From: CALCCV01 sp964388665
Lineage (GTDB): Bacteria > Bdellovibrionota > Bdellovibrionia > Bdellovibrionales > Bdellovibrionaceae
Direction: 5' to 3'
DNA length: 17,846 bases
Assembly: GCA_964388665.1 (NCBI GenBank)
Contig: CAYMBJ010000077.1
Coordinates: forward strand, 1 to 17,846
Program-made: the position numbers and the translations under genes
Shown here: one piece after another, positions 1 through 7,273 of the stretch
How positions within the stretch are numbered: position 1 is the stretch's first letter
Layout of the letters: every line of letters starts with the position of its first letter
Notes under the pieces: generated by a model
What the model was told of the DNA's origin: nothing
Database searches by the model: none
What the model saw: the letters and a program-made list of their open reading frames with translations, nothing else

Positions 1-253
1 GGCCAAGGGTACTTGGCCACGTGAGTTTGGTCTGGGAAGACTGCGCAGCTTGCGCGGACTGCTCATCTTGAGCAGCATGAGCTGCTTGTGCCGCCTGTGC
101 TGCTTGAACAAATATAAGTGCCGCAGGCAAAGCCACCGCCAAAATGGCAAATCTGAGTCGTAACTGCCACCGAGCTTTGGCAGGAACCGGACCGTTCAAG
201 TTTGAGCTGTGCAAATTCGGGCCGTGCAAATTAAACATCATTATAAATTTCAT
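1..253 (-). CDS. Secreted protein, 5' end only (runs off left edge)
   Basis: The minus strand is open from an ATG at 253 (or in-frame ATGs at 241 and 238) to the left edge of the window, giving about 84 residues. The frame reads MKFIMMFNLHGPN..., then a basic stretch (AKARWQLRLR) and a hydrophobic segment (FAILAVALPAALIFVQAA), which looks like a signal peptide with a long n-region. An Ala/Gln-rich low-complexity stretch follows (QAAQAAHAAQDEQSAQAAQ), then TKLTWPSTLG, where the window ends. No domain is visible in this part and I do not recognise the family. No clear Shine-Dalgarno precedes any of the three ATGs, so the start is uncertain. The protein is probably exported to the periplasm or outer membrane. 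It lies downstream of the HNH gene on the same strand, with a 165-base gap. Confidence 0.6.
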   Translation of the reverse strand, partial: MKFIMMFNLHGPNLHSSNLNGPVPAKARWQLRLRFAILAVALPAALIFVQAAQAAQAAHAAQDEQSAQAAQSSQTKLTWPSTLG

Positions 254-388
254 TGGAAAATGGTCATTGAAAAATGGATGCCAACTCTATTACCCTTAAT
301 TTGTCAGCGACGACGGCAGATAATAGTCAGGGACACTTTTTGCCGGCACCCACCGACCTCGGAGCGGTAGGATCCGGCCTCAAACCCG

Positions 389-423
389 CAAGACCACCTC
401 AATTCACACAAGACCACCTCAAT
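389..423. repeat. Two direct copies of CAAGACCACCTCAAT, 20-base period
   Basis: CAAGACCACCTCAAT occurs at 389-403 and again at 409-423, so the start-to-start distance is 20 bases. On the minus strand the second copy contains the TGA stop of the HNH gene, and the first copy lies just after it. The duplication therefore sits at the 3' end of that gene. Function unknown. It could be a small local duplication or the edge of a dispersed element. Confidence 0.7.
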
Positions 424-1237
424 GCCGCAAGAAAGCGTCCATTTTCCCGGCGCTGAAAAACTCAATCGCGCCCCGCTGGTTGCAGTTGCGGCAGCGCAGT
501 CGCAAGTTGTCGGCTGTATCAGGACCGCCCATTGATTTTGGAATTGGAAAATGATCATACTGCACAGCATGTTGTGAACCACATTGAGTGCATTTGCCGC
601 CATCTCTTGTCCAAACGTCTTTCCGCACTCCTGCTGGAATTGAAGATTTTCCCGGCGCCGACAATTTCTCTATCGCCATGTCCGCAACTTTATGCAGAAG
701 CTCTCCATCCGAGATATTTGGCTCCGAATGCGCCAGCAGTCCTCTGAGCAATTGGAGCTTACTTGCCAGCTCTTTATCCACCTGTATTGTAACCATTTTG
801 GTTTCAGAGTAACTTGCACTTTGCGCGATCACCTTTTCGGCGGCACGAGTGGAAACGCCCACCACCTTTCGCAAAACCTCTTTTTTCTGCTCCCTTGTTA
901 AGTTCTCGCCCCGTGCCTTTTTTTCTTTGTTAAAATGAGTCTGAGCCAAGTTCAAATGCGTCAGGCTCAGTTTTCCAGATTCCACAGCGGGTGCAATTTC
1001 AGGAAGTTCCGCAAGCAATCTCATGGCAGAAATTCTGCGATAGGCGTCGTTGCCATCATAACCAAGCTGTACTTTTGCGTATTCAAAGAGTGATGAAAAT
1101 TTTAGTTCTGCAAACAATCTTCGGCGTTCAATTTCGTTGAGATGATACAAAACTGCCAGCGTCGCTAGCTTTTCGATTTTCACTGCCTTTTCGGTTTCTG
1201 CCAGCAAGGCCTCATCTGTTAGGTGTTTCAAATTCAT
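419..1237 (-). CDS. HNH endonuclease-like protein (intact copy)
   Basis: The protein has 272 residues. The N-terminal two thirds are helical and charged and resemble the DUF222-like region found in multi-copy HNH proteins (LTDEALLAETEKAV near 6-19, GNDAYRRISAMRLLAELPE at 62-80, LSLTHLNLAQTHF at 90-102). The C-terminal part is a classic HNH nuclease module: CxxC at 216-219, DH at 228-229, GG at 237-238, Asn244, and CxxCN at 249-253. Such domains bind a structural zinc through the cysteines and cleave DNA with the DH histidine. The start is the ATG at 1237, because GGAGGT lies 7 bases upstream; a longer frame to 1267 lacks such a site. The biological role of this protein group is not established to my knowledge. 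A damaged paralogue lies at the right end of the window. Confidence 0.88.
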   Translation of the reverse strand: MNLKHLTDEALLAETEKAVKIEKLATLAVLYHLNEIERRRLFAELKFSSLFEYAKVQLGYDGNDAYRRISAMRLLAELPEIAPAVESGKLSLTHLNLAQTHFNKEKKARGENLTREQKKEVLRKVVGVSTRAAEKVIAQSASYSETKMVTIQVDKELASKLQLLRGLLAHSEPNISDGELLHKVADMAIEKLSAPGKSSIPAGVRKDVWTRDGGKCTQCGSQHAVQYDHFPIPKSMGGPDTADNLRLRCRNCNQRGAIEFFSAGKMDAFLRH

Positions 1238-1244
1238 ATTCAAT

Positions 1245-1250
1245 ACCTCC
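1245..1250 (-). promoter_or_regulatory. Strong Shine-Dalgarno of the HNH gene
   Basis: On the minus strand GGAGGT occupies 1250 to 1245, 7 bases before the ATG at 1237. It decides this start over the upstream in-frame GTG/ATG candidates near 1267. Confidence 0.8.
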
Positions 1251-1366
1251 ACGAGGGGTCTTACCACAGGTTTTGAAAGTGAGATTTTGCATTCGCAAAT
1301 GGGCGGCAGTTAATGATGATTTATTGTGAACATCCGCATGTGGCTCGACGATTGGAATCGCCGCTG

Positions 1367-1404
1367 AGGCCCTCTGAAGGCCTTTGCGCGGCACTTAGGC
1401 GCAA
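1367..1404. other. Two adjacent short hairpins in an intergenic gap
   Basis: AGGCC (1367-1371) can pair with GGCCT (1379-1383), and TTGCGC (1384-1389) can pair with GCGCAA (1399-1404). Both lie in the 278-base gap between the beta-helix lipoprotein gene and the HNH gene, downstream of the former on the minus strand. Neither is followed by a T-run on the minus strand, so a rho-independent terminator is not supported. The rest of this gap shows nothing I can name. Confidence 0.3.
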
Positions 1405-1515
1405 GATCAAAAATGACAATTGCATCTGAGTTTTTGTTTAAAAATGAGGTCAACAATTTTTTCTGTGACGCAAAAATTAGTACACGCCCTAGAAAACAGA
1501 ATTGCCGAATCTTTA

Positions 1516-2745
1516 TCACAGCGGGGGCGGCGAGCAGGGGCCGGGCGGTGGAATTGTGGGTGTGGCCTGCGGCCAAAGCTGCTCTCTGCTGCTAAAAAAT
1601 TGATTCTCAATTTGATAGCCAGGCAAGTTGATCCAGTTGTTGGTGCTGATGCCAATGACACTGTTGTTTTTCAATTGTAACAGCGTAGGTAGCCGAGTTG
1701 TATTCAGCTTCACTCCTTGAGCATTAGATCGATCGGAGATCAGTGTGTTGCCATTTAAAATGATCTCATTCACTTCGGTGGCTCGCCAGCCCACCAGGCC
1801 GTAGGCGATCATCGTATTGTTGACGGATTTTGCGCCCTTTTGGAGGGTGCTGTTGGTGATCGAAACCTTGCCGCCAAATTGAAAATCCAGACCGTAACTG
1901 TCAGAGCCATCCAAGGTGGCGACGGTGCTGCAGTCAATTATGGTTTCTAGAGATCTTGTTTTGATTTCGGTGGCGGTCTGTCGCGGCGACAAGAATTTGG
2001 AATTTCTAATGTAGAGCAGCTTGGATGAGCCGATAAATGCAGAGACAGAGATTTCGCCGTCAGGTCGCAAAATTCCGAGATTTTCAAAGAGGCTGTGCTC
2101 AATGCGGATCGTGTCGCCCTGACTGCTGCCCAGAATACCAAACTGCCCGGTGTGAATGTGCACATTGGTGAGTGTGAGATTGATGGCGCGTGCGTCTTGG
2201 CGCACCCCTGCACCTGTGTAGTCGGAGAGCTCATGGCCAGAAAGTTCCAAACTCTCCAGAGCATTGTCTTTGCCATAGTTCACCACAATTCCTTTTTGCG
2301 CGCAGATTTTTTTATAGAGATGCGCTCGAGTTTTGATTCCGCGAACAGTGAGGTTGTTGCGCCTGAGCTCAATGCAGTCTTCGTAAATTCCGCCTTCAAT
2401 TTCAATGATGCTGCCATCAATGCTGGCATTAACAGCTTCGCTGGGGAGTTTGTAAGGGCAGCCCTGTTTGCAAACCTGAAGTGACCCGGCAGAAAAGCTC
2501 TGCGGGATACTGTATGCGGCCTGATCACTGCTGGGCCCTGGCTTTTCGGTTGGTTCATTTGCCGGTGGCTCCTTGGCGGGGTTTGTGGAATCCTGTGGCG
2601 AAGAGTTTGCCTGCTGCGAAGGGTTTGTTGCTAGTTCTGGAGCGCCAACTTCAAATCGAGTTCCGCAGTTTTGAAACATCAACACTAGAGACGCGATTCC
2701 CAGCAGCCATAGAATGGATTGATTAGAAGGAGTTTTGATCTTCAG
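1516..2745 (-). CDS. Lipoprotein with beta-helix-like repeats, probable CTG start
   Basis: From CTG at 2745 the protein has 409 residues and begins MKIKTPSNQS, then a hydrophobic run ILWLLGIASLVLMFQNC: a lipoprotein signal peptide with Cys30 as the likely lipidated residue. The frame has a TAA a few codons upstream of 2745 and no ATG before the ATG inside the signal peptide (2679), while AGGTG lies 7 bases before the CTG. The next 50 residues are rich in Ser, Pro, Asn and Gln (a linker). The rest shows turns such as GSIIEIEGGIYEDCIEL, LTLTNVHIHTG, ITNSTLQKG and IILNGNTLIS, typical of right-handed parallel beta-helix proteins. The end is Pro-rich (IPPPGPCSPPPL). It is probably an envelope-anchored protein; the +2 residue is Gly, so outer-membrane sorting is plausible. 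No catalytic residue can be assigned. Confidence 0.75.
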   Translation of the reverse strand: MKIKTPSNQSILWLLGIASLVLMFQNCGTRFEVGAPELATNPSQQANSSPQDSTNPAKEPPANEPTEKPGPSSDQAAYSIPQSFSAGSLQVCKQGCPYKLPSEAVNASIDGSIIEIEGGIYEDCIELRRNNLTVRGIKTRAHLYKKICAQKGIVVNYGKDNALESLELSGHELSDYTGAGVRQDARAINLTLTNVHIHTGQFGILGSSQGDTIRIEHSLFENLGILRPDGEISVSAFIGSSKLLYIRNSKFLSPRQTATEIKTRSLETIIDCSTVATLDGSDSYGLDFQFGGKVSITNSTLQKGAKSVNNTMIAYGLVGWRATEVNEIILNGNTLISDRSNAQGVKLNTTRLPTLLQLKNNSVIGISTNNWINLPGYQIENQFFSSREQLWPQATPTIPPPGPCSPPPL

Positions 2746-2750
2746 AATTG

Positions 2751-2758
2751 CCCACCTT
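2751..2758 (-). promoter_or_regulatory. Shine-Dalgarno-like site supporting a CTG start
   Basis: On the minus strand AAGGTGGG occupies 2758 to 2751. Its AGGTG core lies 7 bases before the CTG at 2745. The alternative starts inside this gene (GTG at 2685, ATG at 2679) would cut away most of the signal peptide. Confidence 0.45.
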
Positions 2759-2777
2759 GTCTTTTAATGCAACAACC

Positions 2778-2804
2778 TGCAATGGTCTTTTTGCAATGGT
2801 CTTT
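2778..2804. repeat. Two direct copies of TGCAATGGTCTTT, 14-base period
   Basis: The 13-base unit occurs at 2778-2790 and 2792-2804 in the 175-base gap between the DUF1552 gene and the beta-helix lipoprotein gene. It lies about 35 to 60 bases upstream of the lipoprotein start on the minus strand. It could be a regulator site or simple slippage; nothing in the sequence decides this. Confidence 0.55.
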
Positions 2805-2920
2805 GCCGCTTTAGTCAAGTGTAGGTCATTTTCCAGAGCAACGAAGTCTCTAAAAATTGCGTGATGTCATTCTTGTTTTGAGACACTCCAATCCTAAATA
2901 AGAAAATTGTCGAGTTGAGG

Positions 2921-4369
2921 CTAGATATTCAAAGTTCCGGTGCTGGTACCTCTGTAGCTGCCAAATGAAGAAAGAGAAAGTCCAAACTTCTGCATTAGGG
3001 TTAGATGTAGATTGGCCAGAGGAGCTCTTTCAAAATGAGAGTACTTGCCAGGCTTGAGCCCGAGCCCTCTGCCCCCAGCAACAATCAATGGAAGGTTAAA
3101 GTACTCATGACGGGAGCCGTCTCCTAGAGACGATCCAAATAGCACCACGCTATTGTCTAACATTGTGCCGTCGTTTTCAATCTTTGCTTTCATTCGGTCC
3201 AAAATCTTTTTCAAAAAACTCACCTGAAAACGATTGATGGATAGAATTGCGTGAATTTTTGCGAGATCTTCGTTGTGATGAGCACAATCAATATGAGCAT
3301 TTCCAGATAAGCTAGCATTCATAATGCGATCTGAGCTTAGCACCACACCTTGAAACACCTGTTTCAGGATTTCAGGAGCCCACATCAGCGTTGCGACTCG
3401 AGTCAAATCGCACTGAAAGGCCGAAATAATGAGATCAATCATCAAATCCACTCGTTGAACAAAGTGGGAATCGAGAAGCTGTATATTGGAAGCTTGGCCA
3501 AAATTATCTGAGGGACGTTGCGGAAACGAAGCACAGCTCGGACCTTGAATCTGTGCGACCTTGATTTCCATTGATCGCACGCCCTCCAAGTAGTCATTCA
3601 GTTTTACCTGATCAGTCGAGCTCAGTTTGCGTTTCAAGTGATCCACACTCTGCTTCGAGTGGTCAAGAATGCTCTGCCTGTTCAATCTGATCTGGGCCGT
3701 CGTCAATTTGCCGGAAACCGGTACCAGATGGGGAAAAAGAAGATCAAAGATTTGCTGTGGACTGCGAATTGGCGAAATTGCTTTATCACGACGATAAGAG
3801 AGTGAGTTCACGTAGTCTACATTTCCCTGATCTGGATTCTCTCCGAAGGAAGAGGGCGACATCACCAAGGAATGAGTTCTAAGTCCATGAGTCTTCGTCA
3901 AATGATCTGCTATCACCTGGTCCATTGAGGGGCCGATCTTAACGGGGTCCGTAGGGACCGTAAAAGTTTGCGGGCAACAGGTCAAAAACGAAGAGAGTGA
4001 TCGAGCGTGGGCACTAAAAGGTGTGGGAATTTTTCGTTCTTCGTAGTTCTCCCTCAATGCGCCTGTATTGTATAGTCCGCCCACGATTGAAAAGTCCCCA
4101 GTGTTGGGGCTTAGCCCTGTTAGAGCCATGGGCAATGTGGTCGGATTTAGCACCCCCTGCGCAGCGGGATACCATGCTCCCATTGCTTTTCCTCCAATTT
4201 GAGTCCCACCATAAGTTCCATTCGGAAAAGTCATAATCAAAAGCCGTTTAGGATCCTGAGCAGTGGCGGACCAGGCTCTTGAGGGCAGCAATGATTCAAA
4301 AATTGGGACGGCGATTAGCCCGCCCAAGCCTTCAATGAAATTTCTGCGCGATTTAACAATCTTCTTCAT
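2921..4369 (-). CDS. DUF1552 family exported protein
   Basis: The protein has 482 residues. The N-terminus is a Tat signal: SRRNFIEGLGGLIAVPIF matches the twin-arginine pattern, followed by ESLLPSRAWS. The body matches the DUF1552 family (PF07586): RLLIMTFPNGTYGG near 42-55, the HARSLSSFLTC region, and near the C-terminus DNSVVLFGSSLGDGSRHEYFNLPLIVAGG followed by LANLHLTLMQKFG. The family is known from Planctomycetes and other bacteria next to DUF1592-type proteins; no biochemical reaction is firmly established. Its ATG overlaps the TGA of the upstream DUF1592 gene as ATGA (4366-4369), so the pair is probably translationally coupled and the products likely act together in the periplasm or on the surface. 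Tat export suggests folding, perhaps with a cofactor, before secretion (inference). Confidence 0.9.
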   Translation of the reverse strand: MKKIVKSRRNFIEGLGGLIAVPIFESLLPSRAWSATAQDPKRLLIMTFPNGTYGGTQIGGKAMGAWYPAAQGVLNPTTLPMALTGLSPNTGDFSIVGGLYNTGALRENYEERKIPTPFSAHARSLSSFLTCCPQTFTVPTDPVKIGPSMDQVIADHLTKTHGLRTHSLVMSPSSFGENPDQGNVDYVNSLSYRRDKAISPIRSPQQIFDLLFPHLVPVSGKLTTAQIRLNRQSILDHSKQSVDHLKRKLSSTDQVKLNDYLEGVRSMEIKVAQIQGPSCASFPQRPSDNFGQASNIQLLDSHFVQRVDLMIDLIISAFQCDLTRVATLMWAPEILKQVFQGVVLSSDRIMNASLSGNAHIDCAHHNEDLAKIHAILSINRFQVSFLKKILDRMKAKIENDGTMLDNSVVLFGSSLGDGSRHEYFNLPLIVAGGRGLGLKPGKYSHFERAPLANLHLTLMQKFGLSLSSFGSYRGTSTGTLNI

Positions 4370-6549
4370 TCGGCAATCTCCCCACTGACATAGCGAAAGG
4401 ACGGGCTCAGCACAATCTCCCGCACCAGATCTGAAAACTTTTTACCCGATGCCTTTGCATCCTCCGTCAAGCGCTCTATCGCGCACCGATCTGAAGCATT
4501 CGCTGTTCGCCCAAGCGCGTACTGGAACATTTTTTCACTTATGCAAAGATCAACTTCTTGGCTTCTCTCAAATATCGCGGCAAGCTCTCTGGCATTATTA
4601 AAGGCGAGTGGACCTGGAAGTTCACCTCTCGAGTCTATGGGTTGACCCGATGCGTATTTGGTTCGATATTGCCCAACCGAATTGAAGTTTTCGAGTCCCA
4701 AACCAATGGGATCCATAAGTGCATGACAAGAAAAACAGGCGGGGTTGCTCCGATGAACTTCCAACGCAGCTCTGATTTGACCTTCCTCAATGGCTTGCCC
4801 GCCATTTAGTTCAGGAACGTCCGCTGGCGGTGGCGGAGGTTCGCGGCACAAAAATCTTTTTGCGATCCAGAGACCTCGATTGATTGGTGAAGTGCGTATG
4901 GGACTTCCCGCATTTATTGTCAAGACACTCGCATGCGACAGTATTCCCGCGCGCTGATCACCGGGAAGCTGAACTCGAACAAACTCATCTTCAGTGCTGG
5001 GACCAGAAACGCCATAGTGCTTTGCCAAACTCGCGTTTAAAAATGAATAGTCGGCAGAGAAAATTTCTCCCAAAGGCAAATCATTTACCAAAATATTCCT
5101 AATAAAAAATTTGGTCTCCTGAGCCATATCGCTCTTTAGCCTCTCCGTGACAGCTGGAAACAAATTTGCATCGACAGCCGTGCCTTGCAATCCACCGAGG
5201 CCAAGCCATTGAAAGGCAAAGCTGTCGATCAACCGCAGCGCCTTGGGATCCTTAAGTAAGCGCTTGATTTGCTCCTTTAAAACTGCTGGATCTAAAAGGG
5301 AATTGTCCAAAGCAGAGGCCATAAGCTTTTCATCAGGCATTGTTTGTAAAATAAAATAAGAGAGGCGCGATGCGAGCTCAAAACTACTTAGGGGTCTCAG
5401 AGAGTCCACCTGATCTTGCTCACTGTGCTCAAAGGAGCGAAACAAAAACTGTGGCGAAATTAAAATAGCCTGAAACGCGGTTCTAAAACCATTTTCATAA
5501 TCTAACCTTGCTCCATTTTGGAAGGTTTTGAAAATCAGATCAAACTCATTAGGCTCTACGGTTCGTCGATAAGCCCGTTGTGTTAAATTCGACAGAGTTG
5601 ATCGAGCGCATTTTTCCCCATCAACATATCGTCCTTTTCTGCCAACTGAAATTCCTGCGATATAAAGGTTGCGATCCCCAATCTTTTTGCCATTGCTATC
5701 GCGAATCGCCATGTCATTCAGAAATTCAATTTTTACAACTAAAGGCGAGGATCTTGGAAGCGATGCTGGTAGATCTACGGTTAAGCTAACCGGAGAATTT
5801 GACTCAACTGAACCCTCCCTTAAGGTCACGCCATTTGCAGACAATCTAAATTCTGGCCAAATATTTTCTGCTGGAGCTCCTCTCATTACGATTAGGATTT
5901 CTTCGGAGGTTGCAGCAACCTCTTGAGGAATGGTCAATTCGGCTGTTGCAGCCTTACCATACAGAAAGATCTCGCCAGCAAGCAATTGAGAATTTGCATC
6001 GAGTACTAGGGTTTCTAAGGGGATCGATTTGGTCGACTTGTAGACATTTAGATATTGGAGCGTGCCCTCAGAATTGTTTTTATAAGAGGTTTCACACTTC
6101 AGTATCTGAGGAAGAGAAGTCGCAAGAGCCTTCTCGGTAGAGTCCTCGGCAGCTCTCATATAGGCTTCAAATAGAGAGTCCGAAATATCTAGAAGGTCCG
6201 CTTGATTGTCAAAGCCATCGGATGATTTTTTGAGTGCCGGAATCAATTTTGAGGGCCTGAACTCTGGGCTTAAAAACAGAAGATCCTGAACCGTGTTGTC
6301 GTACTCGCGCAAATTTAGGAGTTGCAGACCTGTGCGCCCAGGACCGCTGGATCTCTTACAGCTCGCATAGTACTGAGATGCGCTCTCGAGTGTGGCATGC
6401 TGAGATCCAGGTGGCGCAGCTGTCATTGATTCCGCCTGAATGCTTTCGTTACGCCCAACTTCAAAAGGAGAACAGGCTTGGTAACCAATAACAATTGTTG
6501 CAAGAATTGATATAAAAAGAAAGCGAAGTCGTTGTGGCCCTTTGATCAT
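4366..6549 (-). CDS. DUF1587/1595/1592/1588/1585 multidomain lipoprotein, one CxxCH
   Basis: Starting at the ATG at 6549 the protein has 727 residues. The N-terminus is a lipoprotein-type signal, MIKGPQRLRFLF then ISILATIVIGYQAC. The open frame extends to 6714, but that extension does not look like export sequence. Domains in order: DUF1587-like (LLNLREYDNTVQDLL, near 75); a middle beta-rich section like the carbohydrate-binding module seen in this family (LVVKIEFLNDM then GDRNLYIAGISVG); DUF1595-like (LTQRAYRRTVEPNEFD); DUF1592 (LSSFELASRLSYFIL to SADYSFLNASLAKHYG); DUF1588 with RAGILSHASVLT and CFSCH at 605-609; DUF1585 at the end. CFSCH is a c-type heme motif, the only CxxCH I see; the N-terminal cytochrome domain of some relatives is absent. 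It probably works with the DUF1552 protein. The substrate is unknown; oxidative polymer breakdown is only a guess from domain content. Confidence 0.87.
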   Translation of the reverse strand: MIKGPQRLRFLFISILATIVIGYQACSPFEVGRNESIQAESMTAAPPGSQHATLESASQYYASCKRSSGPGRTGLQLLNLREYDNTVQDLLFLSPEFRPSKLIPALKKSSDGFDNQADLLDISDSLFEAYMRAAEDSTEKALATSLPQILKCETSYKNNSEGTLQYLNVYKSTKSIPLETLVLDANSQLLAGEIFLYGKAATAELTIPQEVAATSEEILIVMRGAPAENIWPEFRLSANGVTLREGSVESNSPVSLTVDLPASLPRSSPLVVKIEFLNDMAIRDSNGKKIGDRNLYIAGISVGRKGRYVDGEKCARSTLSNLTQRAYRRTVEPNEFDLIFKTFQNGARLDYENGFRTAFQAILISPQFLFRSFEHSEQDQVDSLRPLSSFELASRLSYFILQTMPDEKLMASALDNSLLDPAVLKEQIKRLLKDPKALRLIDSFAFQWLGLGGLQGTAVDANLFPAVTERLKSDMAQETKFFIRNILVNDLPLGEIFSADYSFLNASLAKHYGVSGPSTEDEFVRVQLPGDQRAGILSHASVLTINAGSPIRTSPINRGLWIAKRFLCREPPPPPADVPELNGGQAIEEGQIRAALEVHRSNPACFSCHALMDPIGLGLENFNSVGQYRTKYASGQPIDSRGELPGPLAFNNARELAAIFERSQEVDLCISEKMFQYALGRTANASDRCAIERLTEDAKASGKKFSDLVREIVLSPSFRYVSGEIAE

Positions 6550-6809
6550 TGTCCCCCATTGGCAGCACCAGCAATTCGCATGCTTGCTTTTGAAACCCGC
6601 AAATCGTCTTATCAGCTTACAATATCGGAAGAATTCGCAAAACCCTAAATGCCTGAACGTCTCAATATGGTACGCTCGATCTTGAATGTTGAGGTCGTAT
6701 CGACGACATGACATTTTGGCTTTGTGTCATCATTTTTTATTTTGAAAATGAGGTTGTTCGTTGACCTGGGGGTAAAGCTTTGATTGGCTTTAGGGGTTGG
6801 AGGTGAAAA

Positions 6810-7262
6810 ATGAGATTATTAATTATTGTTATGTTAATGACGCTAGGATCTGTGGGCCATGCTCAGTGGACGGATAAGGACTACAAATACAGTTGGAGTG
6901 GAGTTCTTCAGGGATTTATTGATCAGTATCGCGCTGATTGCGAAGTGAAGGTCAATGTAAAGCGCGAGAGAAGCTTTTTTGACTATAAGACAGAAGTAAA
7001 ATGTGAAAAAGAGACCTATATGGTGGAAAGTGAGAACTCTTACCAAATTCGCGACGATCAGCTGATCAATCCGCTGAACAATTTGATTGTTGGCAAGATC
7101 GTCAGTCCCACTGAACTGAAAATTGAAGAAGAGTACATCGCTTTGAATCGTCGTCTGCAGCTGAACTGGATCAGTCAGGATCTCCTGGATTTTGCTTTGG
7201 TGAGAACTGGCAGCGGTGCCAACCTCAGCTTCAAAGGAAATCTACAAAAGTCTGCGCATTAG
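6810..7262 (+). CDS. Small periplasmic protein of unknown function
   Basis: The protein has 150 residues. It has a clear cleavable signal peptide (MRLLIIVMLMTLGSVGHA) with a predicted signal peptidase I cut after Ala18, before QWTD. The mature part is mostly beta-prone and charged, with two cysteines (44 and 65) that could form a disulfide. I recognise no family. The start is well supported: GGAGGT at 6799-6804 lies 5 bases before the ATG. It is divergent from the DUF1592 gene across 260 bases and is followed after 11 bases by the MscS-type channel gene, so the two are probably co-transcribed. It may assist or modulate the channel in the periplasm, but that is inferred only from position. Confidence 0.8.
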   Translation: MRLLIIVMLMTLGSVGHAQWTDKDYKYSWSGVLQGFIDQYRADCEVKVNVKRERSFFDYKTEVKCEKETYMVESENSYQIRDDQLINPLNNLIVGKIVSPTELKIEEEYIALNRRLQLNWISQDLLDFALVRTGSGANLSFKGNLQKSAH

Positions 7263-7273
7263 ACGGGTGAAGT

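Noticed and set aside
304..603. Alternative minus frame across the HNH module
   Set aside because: The HNH residues are in the other frame. This frame is of interest only because the reduced copy at 17333 ends in the matching frame after its deletion.
1367..1404. Rho-independent terminator after the beta-helix lipoprotein gene
   Set aside because: The stems are short and no T-run follows on the minus strand.
6550..6714. N-terminal extension of the DUF1592 protein by 55 residues
   Set aside because: The extension is not export-like, while the ATG at 6549 begins a good lipoprotein signal.
6761..6789. Possible sigma-70 promoter (TTGACC) ahead of the small periplasmic protein gene
   Set aside because: The -35-like box is good, but no acceptable -10 box lies 16 to 18 bases downstream (TTGGCT at best).
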